Below are positions 27,218 to 37,348 of a stretch of 48,057 bases of DNA, piece after piece. Both the position numbers and the translations under genes were made by a program. The notes under the pieces were generated by a model. It did not search any database and had not been told where the DNA came from. It worked only from the letters and a program-made list of their open reading frames with translations. The DNA is from a bacterium. Lineage in GTDB: Bacteria; Bacillota; Clostridia; Lachnospirales; Lachnospiraceae. The stretch covers positions 1 to 48,057 of the forward strand of contig JAQYAI010000093.1 of assembly GCA_029227655.1 (NCBI GenBank). Direction: 5' to 3'. Numbering within the stretch: position 1 is the first letter of the stretch; the number at the start of each line of letters is the position of its first letter.

Positions 27218-28108
27218 ATGTCTATTTTTACTGGTTCAGGTGTAGCAGTTGTAACACCACTTAATGCTGATGAAAGTGTAAATTATAATAAATTAGATGA
27301 ATTACTGGACTATCATTGTAATCATAAGACAGACAGCATCATTATTTGTGGAACTACCGGAGAATCTTCTACTTTATCAGAAGAAGAACACATGGAGGTC
27401 GTAAAGTTCGCCATTGATCGTGTGAAGGGACGTATTCCTGTAATCGCAGGGACAGGATCGAACAGTACATATACAACGATCCAGATGTCGAAAGAAGCGG
27501 TAGAAGATGGAGCAGACGGACTTCTATTAGTTACACCATATTATAATAAATGTACACAGAGAGGTCTTATCGAACATTATAAGATGGTAGCAGAAGAAGC
27601 GAAGGCTCCAATCATTTTATACAGTGTTGCAAGCCGTACAGGAGTGAACATAGCACCTGAAACAGTTGCAGAATTATATAGAGACGTTGACAATATCGTG
27701 GCAGTGAAAGAAGCGTCTGGAAATATTTCACAGATTGCGAAGATCATGAACCTTACAGACGGAAAGATCGACCTTTACTCTGGCAATGATGACCAGATCG
27801 TGCCGATTCTTTCTCTAGGAGGTAAGGGAGTTATCTCTGTTCTTGCAAATATTGCACCAGAGTATACACATGACATCTGTGAGAAGTTCTTTGCCGGTGA
27901 TGTGGCTGGAAGCTGTAAGATGCAGCTTGATGCACTTCCACTCATAGAAAAATTATTCTGTGAAGTGAATCCGATTCCGGTAAAGAAAGCATTGAATCTG
28001 ATGGGAATGGAAGTTGGACCACTTCGTATGCCGCTTACAGAGATGACAGAGGCTAATGCGGCAAAACTGGCAGCAGAAATGACAAAATTTGGATTAAAAT
28101 TAGTTTAA
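27218..28108 (+). CDS. dapA: 4-hydroxy-tetrahydrodipicolinate synthase
   Basis: DapA condenses aspartate semialdehyde with pyruvate, the first step dedicated to lysine and diaminopimelate. The 296-residue TIM barrel has GTTGESSTL near the start, VTPYYNKCTQRGL, the YSVASRTG loop and the Schiff-base lysine in VAVKEASGNI (Lys 164). Length is normal. A TCAGGAGG site lies upstream. dapB follows after a hairpin, so the two are functionally paired in the same pathway. Confidence 0.97.
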   Translation: MSIFTGSGVAVVTPLNADESVNYNKLDELLDYHCNHKTDSIIICGTTGESSTLSEEEHMEVVKFAIDRVKGRIPVIAGTGSNSTYTTIQMSKEAVEDGADGLLLVTPYYNKCTQRGLIEHYKMVAEEAKAPIILYSVASRTGVNIAPETVAELYRDVDNIVAVKEASGNISQIAKIMNLTDGKIDLYSGNDDQIVPILSLGGKGVISVLANIAPEYTHDICEKFFAGDVAGSCKMQLDALPLIEKLFCEVNPIPVKKALNLMGMEVGPLRMPLTEMTEANAAKLAAEMTKFGLKLV

Positions 28109-28118
28109 AAGAATTGCA

Positions 28119-28146
28119 AAAAGGGGCCAATTTTTTGGCTCCTTTG
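28119..28146 (+). terminator. Hairpin between dapA and dapB
   Basis: An 11-bp stem (AAAGGGGCCAA with TTGGCTCCTTT, one G-U pair) around TTTT. The following tract TTTGTTG is only moderately T-rich, so partial termination is likely. Confidence 0.65.
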
Positions 28147-28202
28147 TTGTATTTATGAAATTGTGAAAATTTGCACAATATAATAGAATGGAGGAGGTTA
28201 AA

Positions 28203-28961
28203 ATGGTAAAAGCAATCATGCATGGCTGTAATGGAAAGATGGGACAGGTAATCTCTGGTCTGATCAAGGAAGATCCGCAGATTGAGATTGTTGCCGGAAT
28301 CGATACTTTCCAGGGAATTACAAATGAGTATCCAGTCTTTGCGAGTTTAAAAGAATGTAAGGTGGAGGCAGAAGTTGTCATCGATTTTTCAAATGCATCA
28401 GCGGTGGACGAACTTCTTGAGACTTGTGTCGAAAGAAATCTTCCGGTTGTCCTCTGTACCACAGGACTTTCCGAAGAACAGCTTCAGAAAGTGGAAGATG
28501 CAGGCAGAAAAGTGGCAGTGCTTCGCTCGGCGAATATGTCACTTGGCATTAATCTTCTGATGAAATTATTAAAAGAAGCGGCAGCAGTTCTTGCACCGGC
28601 AGGATTTGACATTGAACTTGTGGAAAAGCATCACAATCAGAAGCTGGATGCACCGAGTGGAACAGCAGTCGCACTTGCTGATTCAGTGAATGAAGCACTG
28701 AACAACGAATATACTTATAAGTATGACCGCAGTCAGGAAAGAAAGAAACGCGAGAAAAATGAAATTGGAATCGTCGCAGTGCGTGGTGGAACGATCGTGG
28801 GAGAACATGATGTGATCTTTGCGGGAGCAGACGAAGTGATCACATTCCAGCACACGGCATATTCCAAAGCGGTATTTGGCAAAGGGGCTGTTGAGGCGGC
28901 AAAATATCTTGCAGGAAAACCGGCTGGAATGTACGGCATGAGCGACGTTATTCAGTTTTAA
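28203..28961 (+). CDS. dapB: 4-hydroxy-tetrahydrodipicolinate reductase
   Basis: DapB reduces the DapA product with NAD(P)H in lysine/diaminopimelate synthesis. The 252-residue protein begins with the nucleotide loop HGCNGKMGQ, has VVLCTTGLSEEQ and the signature ELVEKHHNQKLDAPSGTAVAL with the catalytic His and Lys. ATG 28203 lies behind GGAGGAGG; an ATG 15 bases earlier overlaps that site and is rejected. fbp follows after 22 bases. Confidence 0.96.
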   Translation: MVKAIMHGCNGKMGQVISGLIKEDPQIEIVAGIDTFQGITNEYPVFASLKECKVEAEVVIDFSNASAVDELLETCVERNLPVVLCTTGLSEEQLQKVEDAGRKVAVLRSANMSLGINLLMKLLKEAAAVLAPAGFDIELVEKHHNQKLDAPSGTAVALADSVNEALNNEYTYKYDRSQERKKREKNEIGIVAVRGGTIVGEHDVIFAGADEVITFQHTAYSKAVFGKGAVEAAKYLAGKPAGMYGMSDVIQF

Positions 28962-28983
28962 CCTAAAAAGACAGGAGAATTTT

Positions 28984-30936
28984 ATGGAAGAATTAAGACA
29001 AAAGTATTTAGAACGACTGTCAGAGCTGTATCCTTCGATCGCGACAGTGTCGGCAGAGATCATTAATTTACAGTCGATTCTGAATCTTCCGAAAGGAACG
29101 GAACATTTTCTAACTGATATTCACGGAGAATATGAAGCCTTTAATCATGTATTAAAGAACGGATCGGGTTCCGTGAAACGAAAAATTGAAGATGTATTTG
29201 GAAATACAATGACCAGTAAAGACAAGCAGACCCTCGCAACGCTCATTTATTATCCAAAAGAAAAAATGGAAGAAATAAAACAGAATGAGACGAACATGGA
29301 AGACTGGTATCGTGTGACACTGTACCGTCTGCTTGAAGTCAGCAGAAATTCTTCCAAAAAATATACACGTTCGAAAGTGCGTAAAGCACTGCCAGAAGAA
29401 TTTTCTTATGTATTGGAAGAACTCATTATGACCAAGACGGATGCACCGGAAAAGGCATATTATTATGACTCAATTATCGAGACAATCATTGGTATTGGTG
29501 TGGCCGAAGAATTTATCGTTGTACTTAGTGAACTGATCCAGAGACTGATCGTGGACCATCTTCATATCGTTGGCGACATCTATGACCGAGGTCCAGGTCC
29601 GCATCTTATCATGGATAAGCTTATGGAATATCATTCTGTTGATATTCAGTGGGGAAATCATGACGTGCTCTGGATGGGTGCGGCAGCAGGACAGGAGTGC
29701 TGCATTGCCAATGTTATCCGAATCTGTGCACGTTATGGCAATCTGGATATTTTAGAGGATGGTTATGGAATCAATCTTCTTCCGCTCGCAAATTTTGCAT
29801 GGAAAATGTACGCAGATGATCCATGTGAATGTTTCCAGTTAAAAGGGCAGGTCGAAGAAAGACCACAGGAAAAAGAATTGAATATGAGGATGCATAAGGC
29901 AATCAGCATTATTCAGTTCAAGCTGGAAGGAAAATGTTCTGAAGAATATCCAGAGTATGGATTTGCCAAAAGAAATTTCCTTGATAAGATCAATTATGAT
30001 GAAGGAACCGTAGAAATTGAAGGGCAGATTTATCAGATGCTGGATATGAATTTTCCAACAATTGATAAAGAACATCCATATGATCTTTCGGACGAAGAGG
30101 CGGAAATTGTAGAGCGTCTTGTCTTTGCATTTACGAACTGTGAGAAATTACAGAAGCATATCCGGTTCTTATTGAATAAGGGTTCTTTGTATAAAATCTA
30201 TAATGCAAACCTTTTATACCATGGATGTATTCCACTTACGGAAGATGGACAGTTGAAAGAGGTGGAAATCTATGGAAAGAAATTCAAAGGACGCGCCCTC
30301 TATGATGAACTGGAAACTTATGTGAGAAAGGGATTTTTTGCGGTCGATCCTGTAAAACGTAAAATGGGACGGGATCTGATGTGGTACATCTGGCAGAATG
30401 AGAATTCACCACTTTTCGGGAAAGATAAAATGGCAACATTTGAACGATATTTTGTTGCAGAAAAAGAAACACATAAAGAAAGGAAGAATCCATATTACAG
30501 ATATCTGGAGAACAGAGAAGTAATCGAAAGAATCATGAATGATTTTGGATTATCAGGTGAAAATTCCCATATTATTAATGGCCATGTTCCTGTGAAGAAA
30601 AAAGATGGAGAGAATCCGATTAAATGCGGCGGTAAGGTGCTTGTCATCGATGGCGGATTTTCAAGAGCATATCAGGGAGAAACCGGAATTGCAGGATACA
30701 CACTAATCTACAATTCCTACGGAATGATCCTTGCGGCACACGAACCATTTGAATCTATGGATGCAGCAATCAAAAAAGAAAAAGATATCCATTCTGACAG
30801 TGTAGTTGTAAGAAGAGTCATGGCAAGGAAAACGGTCGGAGATATGGATGAAGGTGGTGCGCTTAGAGAACGCATTTCTGATCTGGTGGAACTTTTGAAG
30901 GCGTATCGGAGCGGTAGAATTAAAGAAAGATTATAA
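28984..30936 (+). CDS. fbp: Fructose-1,6-bisphosphatase, class III
   Basis: This enzyme dephosphorylates fructose-1,6-bisphosphate in gluconeogenesis. The 650-residue size and calcineurin-like metal motifs mark the Firmicutes class III type: FLTDIHGEYEAF, HIVGDIYDRGPGPH and QWGNHDVLWMGAA, then ENSHIINGHVPVKKKDGENP near the end. It lies 22 bases behind dapB and may be read from the same transcript, though the functions are not obviously linked. Confidence 0.95.
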   Translation: MEELRQKYLERLSELYPSIATVSAEIINLQSILNLPKGTEHFLTDIHGEYEAFNHVLKNGSGSVKRKIEDVFGNTMTSKDKQTLATLIYYPKEKMEEIKQNETNMEDWYRVTLYRLLEVSRNSSKKYTRSKVRKALPEEFSYVLEELIMTKTDAPEKAYYYDSIIETIIGIGVAEEFIVVLSELIQRLIVDHLHIVGDIYDRGPGPHLIMDKLMEYHSVDIQWGNHDVLWMGAAAGQECCIANVIRICARYGNLDILEDGYGINLLPLANFAWKMYADDPCECFQLKGQVEERPQEKELNMRMHKAISIIQFKLEGKCSEEYPEYGFAKRNFLDKINYDEGTVEIEGQIYQMLDMNFPTIDKEHPYDLSDEEAEIVERLVFAFTNCEKLQKHIRFLLNKGSLYKIYNANLLYHGCIPLTEDGQLKEVEIYGKKFKGRALYDELETYVRKGFFAVDPVKRKMGRDLMWYIWQNENSPLFGKDKMATFERYFVAEKETHKERKNPYYRYLENREVIERIMNDFGLSGENSHIINGHVPVKKKDGENPIKCGGKVLVIDGGFSRAYQGETGIAGYTLIYNSYGMILAAHEPFESMDAAIKKEKDIHSDSVVVRRVMARKTVGDMDEGGALRERISDLVELLKAYRSGRIKERL

Positions 30937-30953
30937 AATGTACATAAAAAATT

Positions 30954-30999
30954 CCTTTTTGTAAATAGTAGGTATTACATCAAAATATTTACAAAAAGG
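30954..30999 (+). promoter_or_regulatory. Perfect 14-bp inverted repeat over the ribosome site of the next gene
   Basis: CCTTTTTGTAAATA at 30954-30967 is exactly complementary to TATTTACAAAAAGG at 30986-30999, with an 18-base loop. The right arm includes the AAAAGG part of the ribosome-binding site for the lipoprotein at 31011. It could be a translation-blocking hairpin or a repressor operator. Confidence 0.6.
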
Positions 31000-31010
31000 G
31001 AGATATAGAA

Positions 31011-31352
31011 ATGAAAAATGTAAGAAAAATGTTATTACTTTCTTTGTGTGTCATGTCACTTGGTCTTGCTGCCTGTGGAAATAACGGCACAAACGATAAC
31101 AATGGTACAAACGGGACCACAACGGATGGGAACAATGCTGTAAATGACACAACTGACAAGAATAATACGGTGAATGACGCCACAGATGGAACATACAATA
31201 ACAATACGGGTACAGAGAATGGAAATATCATTACAGACACGGTAGAAGGTGTAGGAGAAGGTGTACGTGATACGGTAGACGGTGTGGATAGAGGTATCAA
31301 TGATACCCTGAATGACACAACCAATAATAATACAAATAATAATAACAGATAA
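31011..31352 (+). CDS. Small Asn/Asp/Thr-rich lipoprotein
   Basis: The 113-residue product has a clear lipoprotein signal ending LGLAAC (Cys 22). The mature part is low-complexity: NGTNDNNGTNGTT-type repeats, a central acidic/Gly segment TVEGVGEGVRDTVDGVDRGIN and an Asn-rich end. It has no catalytic motif and is likely a disordered surface-anchored protein. A perfect inverted repeat overlaps its ribosome site. Function unknown. Confidence 0.75.
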   Translation: MKNVRKMLLLSLCVMSLGLAACGNNGTNDNNGTNGTTTDGNNAVNDTTDKNNTVNDATDGTYNNNTGTENGNIITDTVEGVGEGVRDTVDGVDRGINDTLNDTTNNNTNNNNR

Positions 31353-31401
31353 CAGACTTGTCTGCCGCCTGCCCAAAGCCTGGGAGAGGCGGCAGTCTGT
31401 T
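31351..31401 (+). other. Stable hairpin upstream of hisA
   Basis: CTGCCGCC (31362-31369) pairs with GGCGGCAG (31388-31395) and outer AACAGA (31351-31356) pairs with TCTGTT (31396-31401). There is no T-run, so it is not a standard terminator. GGGAGAGGC occurs twice (31382 and 31406), giving an alternative partner for the left arm. Confidence 0.55.
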
Positions 31402-31446
31402 AGATGGGAGAGGCAAGCGAGTCTTGAATGTAAAGGGACAGTAAAG

Positions 31447-32214
31447 ATGAAATTCAGACCATGTATAGATATTCATAATGGAAAGGTAAAACAAATTGTA
31501 GGAGGAAGCCTAAAAGATCAAGATGACCAGGCAATCACAAATTTTTCTTCTGAGTATGAGGCAGATTATTATGCAAGATTGTATCAGAAGGATGGACTTG
31601 TGGGAGGCCATATCATTTTGCTGAATCCAGTCTCTTCAGAATATTATGAGGCCACAAAGAGGCAGGCGATGAAGGCGCTCCTGGCGTATCCGCAGGGAAT
31701 GCAGATTGGCGGAGGAATCACGGCAGAAAATGCAAAAGAATATCTGGATGCCGGGGCCAGTCATGTCATTGTTACTTCTTATGTATTTAAGAACGGCGAA
31801 ATTCATTGGCAGAATCTGAAAAAATTATATGAGGCAGCAGGAAAAGAGCATATTGTGCTTGATTTAAGCTGTAGAAAAAGAAACGGAGTTTATTATATCG
31901 TGACGGACCGGTGGCAGACATTTACCCAGGTCGAACTCACAGAAGAGGTGCTCACAGAACTTGCGGGATATTGTGATGAATTTCTTGTGCATGGAGTAGA
32001 TGTAGAGGGAAAAGCGTCCGGGATAGAGACGGCGCTTGTGAAAATGCTGAGTGAGTGGGGGAAAATTCCAATCACTTATGCCGGAGGAATCGGAACAATG
32101 GAAGATTTGGATTATTTTTCCAAGATCAGTAAAGGGAAAATTGATTATACCATCGGCAGTGCCCTGGATTTATTTGGCGGTAATATTCCGTACAAAGATA
32201 TCGTCAAAATGTAA
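31447..32214 (+). CDS. hisA: Phosphoribosylformimino-AICAR ribotide isomerase, eukaryotic-type HisA
   Basis: HisA opens the aminoaldose ProFAR to the aminoketose PRFAR in histidine synthesis. The 255-residue barrel starts KFRPCIDIHNGKVKQIVGGSL, with the catalytic Asp in the first strand. MQIGGGITAENAKEYLDAGASHVIVTS and the second-half VHGVDVEGKASGIE follow, then ITYAGGIGTMEDL. The pattern is closer to the HIS6-like (eukaryotic-type) subgroup than to E. coli HisA. ATG 31447 has AAAGGGA upstream; an in-frame extension to 31312 reads through the hairpin and is rejected. No other his gene is nearby. Confidence 0.88.
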   Translation: MKFRPCIDIHNGKVKQIVGGSLKDQDDQAITNFSSEYEADYYARLYQKDGLVGGHIILLNPVSSEYYEATKRQAMKALLAYPQGMQIGGGITAENAKEYLDAGASHVIVTSYVFKNGEIHWQNLKKLYEAAGKEHIVLDLSCRKRNGVYYIVTDRWQTFTQVELTEEVLTELAGYCDEFLVHGVDVEGKASGIETALVKMLSEWGKIPITYAGGIGTMEDLDYFSKISKGKIDYTIGSALDLFGGNIPYKDIVKM

Positions 32215-32252
32215 ACAACCAAATAAGAGTTTGTGAACAGTTTGTAAACTGG

Positions 32253-32281
32253 TTGAAGAAGAAACAAAAAAGTGATAAAAT
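32253..32281 (+). promoter_or_regulatory. Predicted promoter of secA
   Basis: TTGAAG at 32253-32258 and TAAAAT at 32276-32281, 17 bp apart, with an upstream TG. An interrupted palindrome CAGTTT-GT-AAACTG lies just before it (32239-32252). Confidence 0.5.
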
Positions 32282-32353
32282 AAAATGATAGTGTCGGATT
32301 GTTGCCCTTGGCCACCGGTGCTAAGTCTATTTAACAAGGAGCAAAATCAAAAA

Positions 32354-34921
32354 ATGGGTTTATTTGAGAAGATATTTGGAACACACAGTCAGAATGAATT
32401 AAAGAGAATTTATCCGATTGTAGATCATATTGAAGCATTAGAACCGGAATTTCAGAAGCTTTCTGATGAGGAACTCCGTGGAAAAACAGCAGAGTTCAAA
32501 GAACGTCTCGCAAAAGGAGAGACCTTGGACGATCTTTTGCCAGAAGCATTCGCAACTGTAAGAGAAGCAGCATCGCGTACACTTGGAATGCGCCATTACA
32601 GAGTGCAGCTGATTGGTGGTGTTATTTTACATCAGGGACGTATTGCCGAAATGAGGACTGGTGAAGGTAAGACACTGGTATCTACACTTCCTGCTTACCT
32701 AAATGCACTTACAGGAGAAGGTGTTCATATCGTCACTGTCAATGATTACCTTGCAAAACGTGATGCCCAGTGGATGGGACAGGTTCATGAATTCCTCGGA
32801 CTGAAAGTCGGAGTTATTTTAAATGGAATGGATAATGATGAACGCCGTGAAGCCTATAATTGTGACATTACATATGTGACAAATAATGAACTGGGCTTTG
32901 ATTATCTGAGAGATAACATGGTCATTTATAAAGAAAAGCTTGTACAGAGAGGAATGAAATATGCGATCATCGATGAGGTGGACTCTGTACTGATTGATGA
33001 GGCAAGAACGCCACTTATTATCTCTGGTCAAAGCGGTAAATCCACAAAATTATATGAAGCATGCGATATACTTGCAAGGCAGCTTCAGCGTGGGGAAGCA
33101 AGTGGTGAATTCTCGAAGATCGATGCCATCATGGGTGAGACGATTGAAGAGACCGGAGATTATATTGTCAATGAAAAGGAAAAAAATGTAAATCTGACAG
33201 AAGAAGGTGTGAAGAAAGTGGAGCAGTTCTTCCATATTGAAAACCTTGCAGATGCAGAGAACCTTGAAATTCAGCACAATATTATCCTTGCACTCCGTGC
33301 ACACAATCTGATGTTCAGAGACCAGAACTATGTTGTGAAAGATGACGAAGTTCTGATCGTAGATGAATTTACAGGACGTATTATGCCGGGACGCCGTTAT
33401 TCAGATGGTCTTCACCAGGCAATCGAAGCGAAAGAACATGTAAAAGTAAAAAGAGAAAGCAGAACCCTGGCTACGATCACCTTCCAGAATCTGTTCAACA
33501 AATATGAAAAGAAGAGTGGTATGACAGGTACCGCTCTTACGGAAGAACAGGAATTCCGTGATATTTATGGAATGGATGTCATTGAAATTCCGACCAATCT
33601 TCCGGTACAGAGAAAAGACTTAAATGATGTTGTTTATAAAACAAAAAGAGAGAAATTTAATGCAGTTATCGATGAAATCTGTGCAGCCCATGAGAAGGGA
33701 CAGCCTGTACTTGTAGGTACTATTACCATTGAGACTTCAGAACTTCTTAGCAGAATGCTTACCAAGAGAGGCGTGAAGCATAATGTTCTGAATGCGAAAT
33801 TCCATGAAATGGAAGCTGAAATCGTTGCACAGGCCGGTCAGCATGGTGCGGTTACGATCGCGACGAACATGGCTGGTCGAGGAACCGATATTAAGCTGGA
33901 TGAGGAATCAAGAGCAGTTGGTGGTCTTAAGATCATTGGTACAGAGCGCCATGAATCACGCCGTATCGATAATCAGCTCCGCGGACGTGCAGGACGTCAG
34001 GGGGATCCGGGGGAATCAAGATTCTATCTTTCTCTGGAGGATGATCTCCTAAGACTGTTTGGCTCGGAAAATTTGATGGAAGTATTCAATAAACTCGGGG
34101 TAGAAGAAGGAGAAGAACTCCAGCATAAGATGCTTTCAAGTGCAATTGAGAAAGCACAGAAAAAGATTGAAAATAACAACTTTGGTATCCGTAAGAATCT
34201 GTTAGAATACGATCAGGTCATGAATGAGCAGAGAGAAATCATTTATGCAGAAAGACGCAGGGTTCTCGATGGAGAAAGCATGAGAGAATCTATTTTCCAT
34301 ATGATCACAGATTTTGTGGAGAATACCGTGGATGCCAGTCTTTCCGGTGAAGTGGAACCAGAGGAATGGGATCTTGGTGCACTGAACCGTGATCTTAAGG
34401 ATGTTATTCCGACGATTGGTACTGTGACAGAAGAAGATGTAAAGGGCAAAGGAATCAAAGAACTGAAACATATGCTGAAAGAACGTGCTGCAAAAGCTTA
34501 TGAAGAAAAAGAAGCAGAATTTCCGGAACCAGAGCATTTAAGAGAGGTGGAACGAGTATTCCTTCTTCGTACAATTGATGCAAAATGGATGGCACATATC
34601 GATGATATGGATCAGCTCCGTCAGGGAATCGGACTTCAGGCATATGCACAGAAGAATCCGCTGATTGAATATAAGATGTATGGATATGAAATGTTCGGTG
34701 AAATGACAAATTCCATCACCGTAGATACAGTCAGACTCTTGTTCCATGTGAAGGTCGAACAGAAAGTACAGCGTGAAGAGGTTGCTAAAGTAACTGGAAC
34801 AAATAAAGATAACAGTACGACAAAAGCACCGAAGACAAGAGCGGAAAAGAAGATTTATCCAAATGATCCATGTCCATGTGGAAGTGGAAAGAAATATAAA
34901 CAGTGCTGCGGACGTAAATAG
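32354..34921 (+). CDS. secA: Preprotein translocase ATPase SecA
   Basis: SecA drives secreted proteins through the SecYEG channel. The 855-residue protein has Walker A MRTGEGKT (Lys about 106), [13 protein letters not shown], Walker [21 protein letters not shown], helicase motif [14 protein letters not shown] and [17 protein letters not shown]. The C-terminal zinc site [13 protein letters not shown] (Cys 840, 842, 851) binds SecB or ribosomes. ATG 32354 has AAGGAG 12 bases upstream; an earlier in-frame ATG at 32285 adds unrelated residues. Confidence 0.97.
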   Translation: MGLFEKIFGTHSQNELKRIYPIVDHIEALEPEFQKLSDEELRGKTAEFKERLAKGETLDDLLPEAFATVREAASRTLGMRHYRVQLIGGVILHQGRIAEMRTGEGKTLVSTLPAYLNALTGEGVHIVTVNDYLAKRDAQWMGQVHEFLGLKVGVILNGMDNDERREAYNCDITYVTNNELGFDYLRDNMVIYKEKLVQRGMKYAIIDEVDSVLIDEARTPLIISGQSGKSTKLYEACDILARQLQRGEASGEFSKIDAIMGETIEETGDYIVNEKEKNVNLTEEGVKKVEQFFHIENLADAENLEIQHNIILALRAHNLMFRDQNYVVKDDEVLIVDEFTGRIMPGRRYSDGLHQAIEAKEHVKVKRESRTLATITFQNLFNKYEKKSGMTGTALTEEQEFRDIYGMDVIEIPTNLPVQRKDLNDVVYKTKREKFNAVIDEICAAHEKGQPVLVGTITIETSELLSRMLTKRGVKHNVLNAKFHEMEAEIVAQAGQHGAVTIATNMAGRGTDIKLDEESRAVGGLKIIGTERHESRRIDNQLRGRAGRQGDPGESRFYLSLEDDLLRLFGSENLMEVFNKLGVEEGEELQHKMLSSAIEKAQKKIENNNFGIRKNLLEYDQVMNEQREIIYAERRRVLDGESMRESIFHMITDFVENTVDASLSGEVEPEEWDLGALNRDLKDVIPTIGTVTEEDVKGKGIKELKHMLKERAAKAYEEKEAEFPEPEHLREVERVFLLRTIDAKWMAHIDDMDQLRQGIGLQAYAQKNPLIEYKMYGYEMFGEMTNSITVDTVRLLFHVKVEQKVQREEVAKVTGTNKDNSTTKAPKTRAEKKIYPNDPCPCGSGKKYKQCCGRK

Positions 34922-34966
34922 TATGCTATATAAAAAGAGCAGCGTTGAAAGAGTTGAGGTGATAGA

Positions 34967-36071
34967 GTGATTGCGTTAGATGAATTGAAAGCAATAGTAA
35001 GCTCCTACGGAGCACCTCTGAAAGAAATGAGGGATTCACTTTGACCTGCCGGCAAAAGAAAGGCATGTTGAAGAATTAGAAAAGAAAATAGAAAAGCCGG
35101 AGTTCTGGGATAATGCGGAAGAGTCCCAGAAGGTGATGAAAGAGCTCAAAGTGCTGAAAGAATTTCTGGAGCATATAGAGGGCCTGAAGATTCAGTATGA
35201 AGATGTGGAAATGCTGATCGAGATGGCTGAAGAAGAAGGGGATGAATCCATGATCCCAGATATCCGGAAAGAATTGAAGAAATTTGAGCGTGAATTCGAG
35301 GATTTTCGCATTCAGACACTTTTGTCTGGAGAATATGATAAGAATGATGCAATTGTGACATTGCATGCGGGTGCGGGTGGAACGGACAGTTGTGACTGGG
35401 TGAACATGATGTACCGTATGTACACAAGATATGCACAGGAAAAAGGATTTAAGATTTCTGTGCTGGATTATCAGGATGGTGATATTACAGGGCTCAAAGG
35501 GATTACATTCGAGGTCAATGGTGAAAATGCCTACGGATATTTCCAGTCAGAAAAAGGGGTACATCGTCTGGTGCGCATTTCGCCATTTAACTCGGCGGGG
35601 AAGAGGCAGACATCCTTTGCATCATGTGATGTAATACCAAGTATAGACGAAGATGTGGATATAGAAATCAATGACGAAGATCTGAAGATCGATACCTACC
35701 GCGCCAGCGGAGCCGGTGGACAGCACATCAACAAGACTTCATCGGCAGTAAGAATCACGCATCTTCCAACTGGGATTGTTGTACAATGCCAGAATGAGAG
35801 GTCCCAGCTGTTTAATAAGGACAAGGCAATGCAGATGCTTAAGGCAAAACTGTATTTGATAAAGAAACAGGAACAGGAAGAAAAAATGTCAGGAATTCGT
35901 GGGGAAGTCAGGGACATTAATTTTGGAAGTCAGATCCGTTCCTACATCATGCATCCTTATACACTTGTGAAAGACCATCGTACGAATGAAGAAAATGGGA
36001 ATGTGACTGCAGTAATGGACGGAGATCTGGATCAATTCATTAATGCATATTTAAAACAGAGGAGCAGCTAG
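34967..36071 (+). CDS. prfB: Peptide chain release factor 2, made by programmed +1 frameshift
   Basis: RF2 ends translation at UGA and UAA. A 25-codon first part starts at GTG 34967 behind GAGGTGAT and ends at an in-frame TGA (35042-35044). The site reads CTT-TGA-C, with a Shine-Dalgarno-like AGGGA (35030-35034) just upstream. Slipping one base forward at CTT continues as DLPAKERHVEEL in the main frame to 36071, giving 367 residues. The stop-recognition SPF (205-207) and catalytic GGQ (250-252) fall at the E. coli RF2 positions. hom follows after 5 bases. Confidence 0.95.
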
Positions 36072-36076
36072 ATAAG

Positions 36077-37291
36077 ATGAAGATTGCAGTATTAGGTTAT
36101 GGAACTGTAGGTTCGGGTGTAGTCGAGGTACTTGAGAGAAACCAGGAAATTATTTCACAGAGAGCAGGGGATGTGATTGAAGTGAAATATGTGCTGGATT
36201 TAAGAGACTTTCCTGGACAGAAGATTCAGGAAAAGATTGTTCACGATTATGATGTCATCCTGAATGATGAAGAGATAGAGATTGTGGTAGAAGTCATGGG
36301 CGGGGTAGAACCGGCAAATACATTTGTAAAAAAAGCATTGTTGGCTGGAAAAAGTGTTGTGAGCTCCAATAAAGCGTTGGTTGCAAAATGTGGGGCGGAT
36401 CTTCTTAAGACAGCCCGCAGTAATCATGTGAATTTCCTGTTTGAGGCAAGTGTTGGCGGAGGAATTCCGATTTTGAGAGCACTTGAATCTTCACTTACAG
36501 GGGATGAAATCGAAGCGGTTACCGGCATCCTCAATGGGACAACAAACTATATGATGACAAAGATGTTCTATGAAGGGGCAGATTACGAAGAAGTTTTAAA
36601 AGAAGCGCAGGCGAACGGATATGCAGAAGCAGATCCGACTGCCGATGTGGAAGGCTATGATGCCTGCAGAAAGATTGCGATCCTGACATCGATTATTTCG
36701 GGGAAAATGGTAGATTTTGAAGAAATCTATACAGAAGGCATCAGCAAGATCACCGTAGAAGATATGAAGTATGCCCAAGCATTGGGAATGACGATCAAGC
36801 TTCTGGCGGAATGTAAAAAGGAGGATGGAAAATGGTATGCCTCCGTTGCACCATGTCTGCTGGGACAGGAGCATCCGCTTTCCAGTGTGCACGATGTATT
36901 TAATGCAGTATGTGTAAGAGGAAATATGCTTGGAGATGCCATGTTCTATGGAAGTGGGGCAGGAAAGCTTCCTACAGCAAGTGCGGTAGTAGCTGACATC
37001 GTTGCAGAAGTGAAGAATCCGCATACAGATATCATGAATTTCTGGACAGAAGAAAAATTACAATTAGAAGACAGATTGACCTCATCGAAGAGGTTCCTTG
37101 TCAGAATGACAGGAGTACAGGCGGAAATGGCAGAAAAGATCCGGGAAGATTTCGGTGAAGTCACATTTATAAATCCAGAAGGAATACAAGGAGAATTTGG
37201 CGTCCTGACATCTGTTATGACAGAAGGAGAATATGAAGAAAAGGCGAAGGTCTATCCACAGATCTGCCATATGATCAGGGTGGAAGAATAG
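36077..37291 (+). CDS. hom: Homoserine dehydrogenase
   Basis: It reduces aspartate semialdehyde to homoserine with NAD(P)H, the branch to threonine and methionine. The 404-residue protein has nucleotide loop VLGYGTVGSGV, SSNKALVAKCG, the catalytic region FLFEASVGGGIPILRAL and ILNGTTNYMMTKM, then EADPTADVEGYDACRKIAIL. The last 80 residues (FLVRMTGVQAEMAEKIREDFG on) form an ACT-like regulatory domain. It lies 5 bases after prfB and precedes a PGM-like kinase and lysC. Confidence 0.96.
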   Translation: MKIAVLGYGTVGSGVVEVLERNQEIISQRAGDVIEVKYVLDLRDFPGQKIQEKIVHDYDVILNDEEIEIVVEVMGGVEPANTFVKKALLAGKSVVSSNKALVAKCGADLLKTARSNHVNFLFEASVGGGIPILRALESSLTGDEIEAVTGILNGTTNYMMTKMFYEGADYEEVLKEAQANGYAEADPTADVEGYDACRKIAILTSIISGKMVDFEEIYTEGISKITVEDMKYAQALGMTIKLLAECKKEDGKWYASVAPCLLGQEHPLSSVHDVFNAVCVRGNMLGDAMFYGSGAGKLPTASAVVADIVAEVKNPHTDIMNFWTEEKLQLEDRLTSSKRFLVRMTGVQAEMAEKIREDFGEVTFINPEGIQGEFGVLTSVMTEGEYEEKAKVYPQICHMIRVEE

Positions 37292-37348
37292 GAAGCTGAA
37301 AAACACAATAAAATGTACGATAAAGAGATGACTGGAGGAACGAGAGTA

